A DNA stretch of 64,000 nucleotides, taken from assembly GCA_943912335.1 (NCBI GenBank), contig CALTUD010000018.1:1-64000 (forward strand), given 5' to 3'. Below are positions 41,519 through 50,701 of this stretch, piece by piece. Every line of letters begins with the position of its first letter. Position 1 is the first letter of the stretch. Under the pieces are notes generated by a model. The model worked only from the letters and a program-made list of their open reading frames with translations. It was not told where the DNA came from and did not search any database. The DNA is from an uncultured Acetobacteraceae bacterium (GTDB lineage: Bacteria > Pseudomonadota > Alphaproteobacteria > Acetobacterales > Acetobacteraceae). Made by a program: the position numbers and the translations under genes.

Positions 41519-43645
41519 TCAGATCGTCCCGATGGTGCGGATGCGGGCGCGTGGAAAGATCTCGGCCTGAGACAGCACCGGCGTCGCCGGACGCAGACGC
41601 TCCACGATGGCCCGCACGGGCGCGCGGATGCCGGAACTGGTCAGGATCACAGGCACTTCGCCTGCGGCACTGGCGGCGTCGAGAGCGGAGCGCAGACGTC
41701 CGATGAAGTCGTTGAGACGACTCGGTGCCATGGCGAGCTGGCGGTCCTCGTGCGGTCCGACCAGACTGTCGAGGAAGGCTTCCTCCCATTCCGGCGACAG
41801 CGGGATCAGTGGGATGTAGCCGGCCGGACCGACCAGGGAGTCGCTGATCTGTCGTGCCAGACGGGCACGCACATGCGCCACCAGAAGCGGCACCGCCCGG
41901 ATGCCGTTGCCGCAGGCTTCCTGGAGCCCTTCCAGGATGGTCGGCAGATCGCGGATGGAGATGCGCTCGGCCAGCAGGCCTTGCAGAACACGCTGCACCG
42001 CTCCGGTGGAAATCTGCGACGGGATCAGATCGGCAACCAGCTTCTGTTGTTCGCGCGGCAGCTCGTCCAGCAGCTTCTGGGTTTCGGAATAGGACAACAG
42101 CTCGGCCATGGTCTCGCGCACGGTCTCGGTCAGATGCGTGGTGAGAACGCTGACCGGATCGACCACCGTGCAGCCACGGAACATGGCCTCCTCGCGATGG
42201 GACGCATCCACCCAGAGCGCCGCCAGACCGAAGGCGGGCTCGGTGGTGCGCTCGCCCGGCAGGTCCGGCACGCCGCCGCGCGGGTCCATCACGAGAAACG
42301 CGTTGGGGCGCAACATGCCTTTGCCAGCCTCGATCTCCTTGACGCGGATCGAGTAGTTGTCCGCGCCGAGCTGCATGTTGTCCTGGATGCGTACCGGCGG
42401 CAGCACGAAGCCCATCTCGCTGGCGATGGTTCTGCGCAGCGCCTTGATCTGCTCGGTCAGTCTCGGCTGTTCGCCACCGGCCAAGGGCAGCAGGCCGTAG
42501 CCGAGTTCAAGCCGGATCATGTCGATCCGCATGGCTTCGGCGATCGGCGGTTCGCTGGGCGCGCTGGACACGATCGATGCCGCTTCGTCCTCGGTTTCCG
42601 CCTTGGTCGGGGTCTTGTGCCGAAACCATGCGCCGGCGCCGGCGAGGCCGGCCAGACCCAGAAACGGCAGTGCCGGCAGGCCGGGCATCAGGGCCAGCAG
42701 CAGCGCCGCGCCTGCGGCCATCGCCATCGGCTTCGGATTGCCGCCGAGCTGGCGCACCAGGGCGGCATCGGCAGCCCCCTCCGTGCCTCCCTTGGTGACG
42801 ACAATGCCGGACGCCGTGGAAACCAGCAGAGCAGGGATCTGCGACACCAGACCGTCGCCGACGGTCAGGGTGGTGAAGGTGGAAGCGGCGTCGCCGAACG
42901 CCATTCCGTGTCGTCCGACGCCAATGGCGAGGCCGCCGATGATGTTGATCACCGTGATCAGCAGGGACGCGATGGCATCGCCGCGCACGAATTTCGCCGC
43001 GCCGTCCATGGCGCCGTAGAAACCGCTTTCTTCCTCCAACTCGCGACGGCGCAGGCGCGCGACCTTGTCGGTGATGGCGCCGGCGGACAGCTCGGCGTCG
43101 ATCGCCATCTGCTTGCCCGGCATCGCATCGAGGCTGAACCGCGCCGCCACTTCGGCGATACGGCCGGAGCCCTTGGTGATGACCATGAAGTTCACCACCA
43201 GGAGGATGATGAACAGGATGATGCCGATCACCACGTCGCCGCCCATCAGGAAGCCGCCGAACGCGGCCACCACATGGCCTGCGGCGGTGGGGCCTTCGTT
43301 GCCGTGGCTGAGGATCAGCCGCGTCGTGGCGACCTCGAGCGACAGGCGCAGCAGGGTGGTGAGCAGCAGCAGGGTCGGGAACGAGGTGAAATCGAGCGGG
43401 CGGCGCAGGAACAGGGCCACCATCAACACCAGCACCGAGGCCGTGACGGAAAGGGCCAGGCCCATATCCAGCACCATGGTCGGCAGCGGCAGGATCAGGA
43501 TCGACAGCAGCACGACCACCGCCAGCGCGAGACCGATATCGGTGCCCGGCACGTAGTTGCGCCAGCGTCCGCCCGGCAAAGCGAGCTTCGGCATGGCGAA
43601 CCCGCGACGCGGGCCTTCGACGGTGGCGACGGCGGTTTCGCTCAC
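41519..43645 (-). CDS. flhA: Flagellar export gate protein FlhA
   Basis: A 708-aa export-gate protein. Eight hydrophobic helices (residues about 35-330) contain the conserved cytoplasmic loop FVVITKGSGRIAEVAARFSLDAMPGKQMAIDAEL and GAMDGAAKFVRGDAIA. The C-terminal cytoplasmic domain (about 360-700) carries LELGYGLLPL and PNAFLVMDPRGGVPDLPG. It recruits FliI and chaperone-substrate complexes. The stop lies 12 bp before flhF. Confidence 0.95.
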   Translation of the reverse strand: MSETAVATVEGPRRGFAMPKLALPGGRWRNYVPGTDIGLALAVVVLLSILILPLPTMVLDMGLALSVTASVLVLMVALFLRRPLDFTSFPTLLLLTTLLRLSLEVATTRLILSHGNEGPTAAGHVVAAFGGFLMGGDVVIGIILFIILLVVNFMVITKGSGRIAEVAARFSLDAMPGKQMAIDAELSAGAITDKVARLRRRELEEESGFYGAMDGAAKFVRGDAIASLLITVINIIGGLAIGVGRHGMAFGDAASTFTTLTVGDGLVSQIPALLVSTASGIVVTKGGTEGAADAALVRQLGGNPKPMAMAAGAALLLALMPGLPALPFLGLAGLAGAGAWFRHKTPTKAETEDEAASIVSSAPSEPPIAEAMRIDMIRLELGYGLLPLAGGEQPRLTEQIKALRRTIASEMGFVLPPVRIQDNMQLGADNYSIRVKEIEAGKGMLRPNAFLVMDPRGGVPDLPGERTTEPAFGLAALWVDASHREEAMFRGCTVVDPVSVLTTHLTETVRETMAELLSYSETQKLLDELPREQQKLVADLIPSQISTGAVQRVLQGLLAERISIRDLPTILEGLQEACGNGIRAVPLLVAHVRARLARQISDSLVGPAGYIPLIPLSPEWEEAFLDSLVGPHEDRQLAMAPSRLNDFIGRLRSALDAASAAGEVPVILTSSGIRAPVRAIVERLRPATPVLSQAEIFPRARIRTIGTI

Positions 43646-44992
43646 TCAGGCCACCATGCCGGCCATGGGCGGCGGCACGCATACGCCCTGGTTCGCGTAG
43701 TCGCGCAGCTTGTTGCGGAGCGCGCGGATGGAGATGCCGAGAATGGTCGCGGCATGAGTGCGGTTTCCGGCCGTGCTGCTCAGCGTTTCCAGGATCAGCG
43801 CCTGTTCCACCGCATCCATCCGCTGCCCGACCAGCGCAGACACGCCGGACGGCGCAGCGCTGTCGGCCGCGGCGGAACGCGTTTCGGAGACCGGAGCCGG
43901 GGAGAGGCCGAGATGCGTCGTATCGATCTCGCCCCGTTCGGCCAGAAGCACCGCGCGGTGCATCATGTTCTCGAGTTCGCGCACGTTGCCGCGCCATTCG
44001 TGCTGTGCGAGGCGCGACAGGGCCTCTTCCGGAAGCGCCGGGGTGTCGACGCCGTTGGCCTGCGCGTAATGGCGGACATAGTGCGCGGCGAGCACGCCGA
44101 TATCGCCGGGACGCTCGCGCAGAGGCGGGATGTCGAGCCCGACGACGTTCAAACGGAAATAGAGGTCCTCGCGGAACCGGCCGGCACTGGCCTCGGCACG
44201 CATGTCGCGGTTGCTGGTGGCAAGGATGCGCACGTCCACCGGCACCGGCGCATGACCGCCGAGACGGTCGATCTCGCGTTCCTGGATGGCGCGCAGCAGC
44301 TTGGCCTGGAGCCGCACATCCATCTCGCTGATTTCGTCGAGCAACAGGGTGCCGCCCGAGGCCGCTTCGAACCGACCGATGCGTCGCGCCACCGCGCCGG
44401 AGAACGCGCCCTTCTCGTGGCCGAACAACTCGCTTTCCAGCAGATGTTCCGGAATGGCGGCACAGTTCAGGGCAATGAACGGACCAGATGCGCGGCGCGA
44501 GCGGCGATGGATGTGTCGGGCAAGGATCTCTTTGCCCGTGCCTGACTCGCCGGTGATCAGGATCGAGGCATCGGAGCGTGCGATCTGTTCCGCGCGGCGC
44601 ACCGTGGCCAGCATCACCGGATCGCGCGCGATCAGGGCGTGGGTTTCGCCGGAAGCCGCTTCGAGGATGGCGGCGATCAGTTCGGGATCAGGCGGTAGCG
44701 GCAGGAAATCCTGCGCGCCGTCGCGAACCGCCTGGACGGCGGCATCCGGATCGTTTTCCTGCCCGCAGGCGATCACCGGAACCGCGATGCGTTCGCGCAC
44801 CAGACCGCGTACCAGCTCGCCGATCGGCTGACCCAGTTCGCACAACACCAGATTGACGCGCGCGTCGCGTCGCAGGCGGGACAGGCAGTTCGGCACGTCA
44901 TCGACCTGATCGAGCTCGGCGCCGCGCGCCGTGGCGATCTGCGCGGCCCGCCCCAGTTCCCCGCCCAGCGATCCCACGATCAGCACGCGCAT
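43646..44992 (-). CDS. flbD: Sigma54-dependent flagellar regulator FlbD
   Basis: A 448-aa protein in the order receiver-like (1-120), AAA+ (about 130-370) and Fis-type HTH (about 405-440, ATILGISIRALRNKLRDYA). The AAA+ domain has GESGTGKE, GGTLLLDEISEMD and the sigma54-contacting loop as GAFSGA instead of GAFTGA. The receiver lacks the acidic pocket, and the phospho-Asp position reads LVLCEL (Glu), as expected for FlbD-type activators not controlled by classical phosphorylation. Gene order fliF-fliG-fliH-fliN-flbD matches Caulobacter, where FlbD activates late flagellar genes and represses fliF. Confidence 0.93.
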   Translation of the reverse strand: MRVLIVGSLGGELGRAAQIATARGAELDQVDDVPNCLSRLRRDARVNLVLCELGQPIGELVRGLVRERIAVPVIACGQENDPDAAVQAVRDGAQDFLPLPPDPELIAAILEAASGETHALIARDPVMLATVRRAEQIARSDASILITGESGTGKEILARHIHRRSRRASGPFIALNCAAIPEHLLESELFGHEKGAFSGAVARRIGRFEAASGGTLLLDEISEMDVRLQAKLLRAIQEREIDRLGGHAPVPVDVRILATSNRDMRAEASAGRFREDLYFRLNVVGLDIPPLRERPGDIGVLAAHYVRHYAQANGVDTPALPEEALSRLAQHEWRGNVRELENMMHRAVLLAERGEIDTTHLGLSPAPVSETRSAAADSAAPSGVSALVGQRMDAVEQALILETLSSTAGNRTHAATILGISIRALRNKLRDYANQGVCVPPPMAGMVA

Positions 44993-44994
44993 GA

Positions 44995-45318
44995 TCAGAA
45001 GCCGCGCTCGGACTTGATGATTTCCGTCATGGTCACGCCCAGACGATTGTCATCCACCATCACCACCTCGCCGCGGGCGATCAGGCGGTTGTTGACATAG
45101 ATGTCGATCGCTTCGCCGAGCTTGCGGTCGAGTTCCACCACCGCACCGCGGCCAAGCTTCAGGAGCTGGCTGACCTGCATGGTGGTCTTGCCAAGCACCG
45201 CGCTGACGGTGACGGGAATGTCGTAGACCGCTTCCAGATCCTGCGCGTTGCGGGGGATACCGGTTTCGGCGAACACGCTGGTTTCGGGCAGTTCGGTGAG
45301 TTCGACGTCCGTGGTCAT
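44995..45318 (-). CDS. fliN: Flagellar motor switch protein FliN
   Basis: A 107-aa SpoA-domain protein forming the base of the C-ring. It shows the FliN core VYDIPVTVSAVLGKTTMQVSQLLKLGRGAVVELDRKLGEAIDIYVNN followed by LIARGEVVMVDDNRLGVTMTEII. Length and motif order are typical. It begins 1 bp after the fliH-like stop and ends 2 bp before the flbD start. Confidence 0.95.
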   Translation of the reverse strand: MTTDVELTELPETSVFAETGIPRNAQDLEAVYDIPVTVSAVLGKTTMQVSQLLKLGRGAVVELDRKLGEAIDIYVNNRLIARGEVVMVDDNRLGVTMTEIIKSERGF

Positions 45319-45319
45319 C

Positions 45320-46000
45320 TCAGAAAGCCTTTGCGGAAGGGGTGGTTCGTTCGCGCATGCCGGACACCATCGCAGCGACCTGTGCGCAAAGGGCGCGCGT
45401 ATCGCGGAGCATCATGCCGTCCTGCCATTTGACGCCGATATCACCGGGTTCCATCGCCTCCACCGCGATCCATTCGATCTGTGCCGATCCTGCCATCGCG
45501 ATGGTTTCCAAATCGTTACGGAGCAGCTCCAGAAGCGACGGATTGACCCGAATCTGCAGTTTCGGTTCATCGTCCATCGACGGCAGCAGCAAACGCAGAA
45601 GATCCTTTGCTTCAAACAAACCGTTTTCGGCGGCGAGTGCCGGAAGAATGGCGGAAACGCTGGCCAGAACGGCGCGTGACAGATCGGCGGCGGCAGCGCC
45701 GGCGATACGGCTGCAATCCGCGCGCGATTGACGCAGCGCGTCGGAGATTGCCGACAGGGCATCGATCTTTCGTGCCTCCAGCCCCATCGCTGCTTCCTCG
45801 CGCTCCTCCAGCCTGCCTTCCTCGCGTGCGTGCTGCGCGGCGCTTTGCAGTTCCACCAGGCTGAAGGTCGGTTCCAGCACGACGGGTTCGGCAACCGGAC
45901 GCGCCGGCTCGCGGTTCGCCGTCCGTATCTCGGGAGCATCAGCAGGAAGATCGAAATCCTCGGCGTACAGAACGCCTGGAAGGGAGCGCATGCCTTGCAT
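45320..46000 (-). CDS. fliH: FliH/FlbE-like flagellar assembly protein
   Basis: A 226-aa protein encoded exactly where flbE/fliH sits in the Caulobacter fliF operon. It has an Ala/Glu-rich helical middle (SLVELQSAAQHAREEGRLEEREEAAMGLEARK) and a C-terminal domain (PKLQIRVNPSLLELLRNDLETI, EPGDIGVKWQDGMM) like the E2-type stator domain of FliH, the regulator of FliI. FliH proteins diverge strongly, so context carries most of the weight. The start shares one base with the fliG stop. Confidence 0.85.
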   Translation of the reverse strand: MQGMRSLPGVLYAEDFDLPADAPEIRTANREPARPVAEPVVLEPTFSLVELQSAAQHAREEGRLEEREEAAMGLEARKIDALSAISDALRQSRADCSRIAGAAAADLSRAVLASVSAILPALAAENGLFEAKDLLRLLLPSMDDEPKLQIRVNPSLLELLRNDLETIAMAGSAQIEWIAVEAMEPGDIGVKWQDGMMLRDTRALCAQVAAMVSGMRERTTPSAKAF

Positions 46001-47019
46001 CAGCCGATCATCTGCTCGTCTTCACGCTCGTTCAGTTCGATCTCGCCCTGCGCGCCGAGTTCCTTGGCCAGCAGCACGATCGCGCCCTGGGCTTCGTCCA
46101 CGTCGCGCAGGCGGACCGGTCCGAGCGCCGCGATATCGTCGCGCAGAAGTTTGGAGGCGCGTTCCGACAGGGTGCCGAGGAACAGCGTGCGGATCTCCTC
46201 CGATGCTCCCTTGAGGGCGATCGGCAGTTTCTCCTTCTCCACCGCGCGCATCAGCTTGCCGACGGCATCCGGGGTCAGGCGGATCAGGTCGTCGAAGGTG
46301 AACATCAGCGACTTCACCCGTTCGGCCGCTTCGCGGTTGCGTTCCTCCAGGGCCGTCATGAAGCGGCCTTCGACCTGACGATCGAGATTGTTGAAGATCT
46401 CCGCGATGAGTTCATGACTGTCACGTCGCGTGGAGCGGGCGAGGTTGGACATGAATTCGGAGCGCAGCGTCTTCTCCACGCTGTCCAGCACGTCCTTCTG
46501 CACGCTTTCCATGCGCAGCATGCGCATGACGACTTCCATCGCGAAGCTGTCGGGCAGAAGGCTGAGCACGCGCGCTGCGTGGCCTGGACGGACCTTGCCC
46601 AGCACCACCGCGACGGTCTGCGGATATTCGTTCTTGAGATAGTTCGCGAGCACGGCTTCGTTCACGTTGCCGAGCTTGTCCCACATGGTGCGTCCGGCGG
46701 GGCCGCGGATTTCTTCCATGATCTGCGCGGCACGTTCGCGGGAAAGGGATTTCTGCAGCAGCCTCTCCGTGCTGTCGAACGAGCCGATCAGCATGCCGGC
46801 CGATGTGATGCTCTGCGAGAAATCAGCGCAGACCGTTTCCACTGCCTGCGCCGATACGCTGCCGAGTTGCGACATGGCGAGCGAGATCTCCTTGATCTCT
46901 TCCTCGTGCATCATGGAAAAAAGCTGCGCGCACTGATCCTCGCCGAGCGCCAGCATCAGGATGGCCGCGCGTTGCAGCCCGGGATATTGGTTGGCCACCA
47001 CGACCGCGGTGCTGCTCAT
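46000..47019 (-). CDS. fliG: Flagellar motor switch protein FliG
   Basis: A 339-aa protein linking the MS ring to the C-ring and contacting the stator. It shows LQRAAILMLALGEDQCAQLFSMMHEEEI at the N-terminus, the middle-domain EHPQT-equivalent EYPQTVAVVLGKVRP, and the C-terminal torque helix EEIRTLFLGTLSERASKLLRDDIAALGPVRLRDVDEAQ with conserved charged residues. The ATG at 47019 (GGAGGG 6 bp upstream) is preferred over ATG 47043, and it overlaps the fliF stop (ATGA). Confidence 0.96.
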   Translation of the reverse strand: MSSTAVVVANQYPGLQRAAILMLALGEDQCAQLFSMMHEEEIKEISLAMSQLGSVSAQAVETVCADFSQSITSAGMLIGSFDSTERLLQKSLSRERAAQIMEEIRGPAGRTMWDKLGNVNEAVLANYLKNEYPQTVAVVLGKVRPGHAARVLSLLPDSFAMEVVMRMLRMESVQKDVLDSVEKTLRSEFMSNLARSTRRDSHELIAEIFNNLDRQVEGRFMTALEERNREAAERVKSLMFTFDDLIRLTPDAVGKLMRAVEKEKLPIALKGASEEIRTLFLGTLSERASKLLRDDIAALGPVRLRDVDEAQGAIVLLAKELGAQGEIELNEREDEQMIG

Positions 47020-48719
47020 GGGTTTCCCTCCTTCGCGAGCCATCCGCGAACGATGTTGAGGCTTTCCTCAGGGTGCTGATTCACCAGCGTCGCGATCTGC
47101 CGCAGCGATGCGGCGCGCAGACGGCCGTTCACGTTGGCGACGTTGACCATTCCGTCGTCATCGGACACCGGAACCAGATCGGTTCCCGTACCGGCGCCGG
47201 GGAGCGCCATGCCGCCGGACAGTCCGGCGAGCGCGCCGCCCGGGCCCGCGATCGCGACCTGCTGTGTGACGCCATCCGGTCCCGTGACCAGAAGGCCGGT
47301 TCCGGCATCGACCGACGAGGCGCCGGTCATCCGGTTCACCATCGGCCGCACGACGAACACCAGGGCGAGCAGGAGGAACAGGCCCAGCACCACGTTCTGG
47401 CCCGCGTGTACCAGATCAGCCTGGTTCATCTTCAGGCCGAGCCAGCCGGCGGGAACCGGCGGCGGCTCAATGCTGCGATCGACGAACGGCATCGACACGA
47501 CGCTGACCGTATCACCGCGTTTCTGATCATAGCCGATTGCGCTCTTCACCAGCGTGGCGATCTGGTCCAACTCGGCCTGAGACCGGGGCTGCCAGGTCGA
47601 CTTGCCGTCCGCGCCTTTCGCCAGTGTGCCGTCAACCATCACGGCGAGGCTGATGCGTTGAAGACGCGGCTGGTCCTGCACCAGCGTGCGGACGGTCTTG
47701 CCGATCTCGTAGTTGTTGGTTTCCTCGCGTCGGTCGCCCTGCGAACCGGCGGCGTTCTGCGCAGCCGGTGCGTTCGGCAGATTGTTCTGCACGCTGGTGT
47801 TGTTCTGTTCCGGCTCGGTGCTGCGGGTCTTGTCGCTCACCGTTTGCTGCGAGCGCAGCACCTGCTGGTTCGGATCGTAGCTCTCGCTGGTTTCGCGCAC
47901 CTGATCCGTGTTCATGGTGACGGCCGCTTCTGCGCGCACATGGTCAGCACCGAGCGAGGGTTCGAGCATTTCTTCCACAGCGCGGGAGAGGCGCATTTCC
48001 ATATTGCGCTTCTGTTCTTCCGCCGTACTGGCCGCTCCATCGGCACCGGACGGAACGCCGGCCCGTGCCAGCACCGTGCCGTGATTGTCGATAATCGCGA
48101 TGTTCTGGGCCCGCAGACCAGGAACGGCCGCGGAGACGAGATTGATCACCGCCTGAACACCCTCATGGTCGAGATGGGCGCCCCCCGACATCGACAGCAG
48201 CACGCTGGCCTGTGCCGGCACCTGTTCGGTGGCGAAAGGTTCGCGATGCGGCAGCACGAGATGAACCCGGGCGCCGCGCACGCCGCTGATGAGGCGGATG
48301 GAGCGTGACAACTCGCCCTCCATCGCGCGTGTCTGGTTGATGGTCTGCTCGAACTGCGTGGCGGTGAGATTGTCGCCACGGTCGAAGATCTCGTAGCCGA
48401 CCGATCCGCCCGACGGCAGGCCGCCTTTGGCCAGAAGCAGGCGCGCGGCTGCCACCTGATCCGCCGGCACCATGATGCGATCGTCTCCGGCAAGTTCGTG
48501 CGGGATATGCGACTTGTCGAGCAGGTCGGCCATCTGTCCGGCTTCGCGGAGGTCGAGATCGCCATAGAGAAGCGCCATCGGCTGGTGCCCGCCGCCCTGC
48601 GCCATCAGCACGCCCAGCATGCCCAGCACGATCGCTGCGACCACCCCCATGGCCGCGAGCTTGGGCGTGCCGAGTGCCCGCAATCCGTCGAGAAGCGGCT
48701 TCACCGTGCCGGTTCGCAA
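47016..48719 (-). CDS. fliF: Flagellar MS-ring protein FliF
   Basis: A 567-aa inner-membrane ring protein. The N-terminal membrane helix (LAAMGVVAAIVLGMLGVLM) is followed by the ring-building domain with LYGDLDLREAGQMADLLD, GYEIFDRGDNLTATQFEQTINQTRAMEGELSRSI and ARVHLVLPHREPF. A C-terminal helix (NVVLGLFLLLALVFVV) precedes a FliG-binding tail. First gene of the leftward operon, with a CtrA box upstream. Confidence 0.96.
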   Translation of the reverse strand: MRTGTVKPLLDGLRALGTPKLAAMGVVAAIVLGMLGVLMAQGGGHQPMALLYGDLDLREAGQMADLLDKSHIPHELAGDDRIMVPADQVAAARLLLAKGGLPSGGSVGYEIFDRGDNLTATQFEQTINQTRAMEGELSRSIRLISGVRGARVHLVLPHREPFATEQVPAQASVLLSMSGGAHLDHEGVQAVINLVSAAVPGLRAQNIAIIDNHGTVLARAGVPSGADGAASTAEEQKRNMEMRLSRAVEEMLEPSLGADHVRAEAAVTMNTDQVRETSESYDPNQQVLRSQQTVSDKTRSTEPEQNNTSVQNNLPNAPAAQNAAGSQGDRREETNNYEIGKTVRTLVQDQPRLQRISLAVMVDGTLAKGADGKSTWQPRSQAELDQIATLVKSAIGYDQKRGDTVSVVSMPFVDRSIEPPPVPAGWLGLKMNQADLVHAGQNVVLGLFLLLALVFVVRPMVNRMTGASSVDAGTGLLVTGPDGVTQQVAIAGPGGALAGLSGGMALPGAGTGTDLVPVSDDDGMVNVANVNGRLRAASLRQIATLVNQHPEESLNIVRGWLAKEGNP

Positions 48720-48789
48720 AAGCTGGGGGACATGGCTCTATTTCCCTGACGCGGCGAAATGCCGACGGAGGCAGGGTGGCAGCGAAAGA

Positions 48790-48804
48790 TTAAGCGGCGA
48801 TTAA
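48790..48804. promoter_or_regulatory. CtrA box upstream of fliF
   Basis: TTAAGCGGCGATTAA is an exact TTAA-N7-TTAA site about 71 bp upstream of the fliF start codon, matching the CtrA control of the fliF operon known in Caulobacter. Confidence 0.82.
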
Positions 48805-48932
48805 GTGCCCGGCAGTTTTTGCCCGGCATTTTCAGCCGGGATGCGTGTCGACAGCGATTTCCACTGTGGATAGGGTTTCCGGAAGCAGGCGCGTTCGAGC
48901 ACGGATAGCATCGCCGGCAGGAGCATGCGCGG

Positions 48933-49412
48933 ATGAGCAGCGTCTACGATTTCACGGCCACCGATATCGCCGGCAACGCAGTTTCGCTGGGAGATTATCG
49001 CGGCAAGGTGCTGCTGATCGTCAACACGGCGAGCAAATGCGGGTTCACGCCACAATATGAGGGGCTGGACGCGCTCTACCGGGAGTTGGAGGGACGCGGA
49101 CTGGTGGTGCTGGGATTTCCCTGCAACCAGTTCGGCAGGCAGGAGCCGGGCGACGCGACGGAGATCGCCACGTTCTGCAAGCTGACCTACGACGTCAGCT
49201 TTCCGCTGTTCGGCAAGATCGCGGTCAATGGAAGCGGAGCCGATCCGCTGTTCGCCTGGCTGAAAGCGGAAGCGCCGGGACTGCTTGGAACCAAGCGGAT
49301 CAAATGGAATTTCACCAAGTTCCTCGTGGACCGTAGCGGGCAGGTGCGAAACCGGTTCGCGCCCAGCACCAAGCCGGTCGATCTGCGTGGGGCGATCGAA
49401 GCCTTGTTGTAA
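48933..49412 (+). CDS. Glutathione peroxidase (Cys type)
   Basis: A 159-aa thiol peroxidase of the GPx family that reduces hydroperoxides. It shows VLLIVNTASKCGFTPQYEGL with the peroxidatic Cys near residue 36, LGFPCNQFGRQEPG with the resolving Cys and catalytic Gln, and IKWNFTKFLVDRSGQV with the catalytic Trp/Asn. No selenocysteine codon is used. A perfect parS lies 25 bp downstream. Confidence 0.94.
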   Translation: MSSVYDFTATDIAGNAVSLGDYRGKVLLIVNTASKCGFTPQYEGLDALYRELEGRGLVVLGFPCNQFGRQEPGDATEIATFCKLTYDVSFPLFGKIAVNGSGADPLFAWLKAEAPGLLGTKRIKWNFTKFLVDRSGQVRNRFAPSTKPVDLRGAIEALL

Positions 49413-49436
49413 GCGTGTCGGCCGGTCTGGCCTAAT

Positions 49437-49452
49437 TGTTTCACGTGAAACA
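49437..49452. other. parS centromere site 1
   Basis: TGTTTCACGTGAAACA is a perfect match to the universal 16-bp parS bound by ParB. It sits between convergent glutathione peroxidase and ornithine aminotransferase genes, about 3.6 kb left of the putative oriC. Confidence 0.93.
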
Positions 49453-49483
49453 TCGCAGCCAACCGACCAGTCTGACTACGCTT

Positions 49484-50701
49484 TCAGACCAGCGCCCGGA
49501 TCACGTTGCCGACCTGTTCCGCGAGCCAATCCGCTTCCGTCATCGTCAGCACCAGAGGCGGCGACAGACGAATGGTGTGATGGTGCGTGTCCTTGCACAA
49601 CAGACCGGCGTCACGAAGCGCTTCCACGAAGCGGCGTGCGCCACCCAGTGCGGGATCGAGTTCGAGCGCCAGCATCAGACCGCGTCCGCGCACGTCACGC
49701 ACGCCCGGCAGCTCCGCGGCTCGGAGGGTGTGAAGAAGATGCGCGCCGACACGATCGGCATTGCCGATCATGTCTTCTTCGACGAGCACGCGTAGAGCAG
49801 CTCGAGCCACGGCGCAGGCGAGAGGATTGCCGCCGAAGGTACTGCCGTGTTCGCCGGGACGTAGCGTGCCAAGCGCTTCGTTGTTGGAGAGCACGGCGCT
49901 GACGGGGTAGAAGCCGCCGCCGAGCGCCTTGCCGACCAGGGTCATGTCAGCTTCGACGCCCTCGTGTTCCTCTGCCAGAAGGCGGCCGGTGCGACCGAGC
50001 CCGGTCTGGATCTCGTCAAGCACCATCAGCACATTGTTGAGGTCGCAAAGGTGTCGCACGGCGCGAAGATAGCCGTCGGGCGGAATGATAACGCCGGCCT
50101 CGCCCTGGATCGGCTCCAAAAGTACGGCAGCGGTGTTAGGCCCGATCGCGGCCTCCATGGCGCCGGCATCGCCGTAAGGAACCACGCGGAAGCCGGGCGT
50201 GAAGGGACCGAACTCGTTGCGGGAATCATCGTCGGTGCTGAACGAGACGATACTGAGCGTGCGGCCATGGAAGTTGTCGGCGCAGACGATGATCTCGGCC
50301 TGGTTCTCCGGCACGCCGCGATGGCGATAGGCCCATTTGCGGGCGACCTTGAGCGCGCTTTCCACCGCCTCGGCGCCGGAGTTCATCGGCAGGACGCGCG
50401 TTGAGCCGGTCAGCTCGGCGAGCTCCTGATAGAACAGGCCGAGCTGGTCGTTACGGAACGCGCGTCCGGTGAGCGTCAGACGACCGGCCTGCTGCGTCAG
50501 AGCCGACAGGATGCGGGGATGGCAGTGGCCCTGGTTCACAGCCGAATAGGCGGACAAGCAGTCGAGATAGCAGCGTCCGTCGAGATCCCAGACCCAGACG
50601 CCTTCGCCGCGGCAAAGGACCACGTCGAGCGGTGCGTAGTTGCGCGCACCGTAGCGATCTTCCAGCGCGATCAGGGCGTCCGGGCGGAGAAGCTCAGGCA
50701 T
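49484..50701 (-). CDS. rocD: Ornithine aminotransferase
   Basis: A 405-aa class III PLP aminotransferase converting ornithine and 2-oxoglutarate to glutamate semialdehyde. It shows YLDCLSAYSAVNQGHCHPRI (ornithine-aminotransferase signature with Tyr/Ser at the substrate site), LPMNSGAEAVESALKVARKWAYR, LDEIQTGLGRTG and the PLP lysine in LVGKALGGGFYPVSAVLSN. It overlaps the DDAH-like gene by 8 bp, forming an arginine/ornithine catabolic pair controlled by the divergent Lrp gene. Confidence 0.93.
   Translation of the reverse strand: MPELLRPDALIALEDRYGARNYAPLDVVLCRGEGVWVWDLDGRCYLDCLSAYSAVNQGHCHPRILSALTQQAGRLTLTGRAFRNDQLGLFYQELAELTGSTRVLPMNSGAEAVESALKVARKWAYRHRGVPENQAEIIVCADNFHGRTLSIVSFSTDDDSRNEFGPFTPGFRVVPYGDAGAMEAAIGPNTAAVLLEPIQGEAGVIIPPDGYLRAVRHLCDLNNVLMVLDEIQTGLGRTGRLLAEEHEGVEADMTLVGKALGGGFYPVSAVLSNNEALGTLRPGEHGSTFGGNPLACAVARAALRVLVEEDMIGNADRVGAHLLHTLRAAELPGVRDVRGRGLMLALELDPALGGARRFVEALRDAGLLCKDTHHHTIRLSPPLVLTMTEADWLAEQVGNVIRALV

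Noticed and set aside
40484..44545. A 1353-aa rightward open frame over the flagellar genes
   Set aside because: It is the complementary-strand shadow of flbD, flhA and flhF, typical of high-GC coding DNA; composition is rich in His/Gln/Arg with no domains.
48801..49055. 84-aa leftward ORF between fliF and glutathione peroxidase
   Set aside because: It overlaps the CtrA box and the peroxidase start in antisense, has no recognisable motif and no ribosome site.
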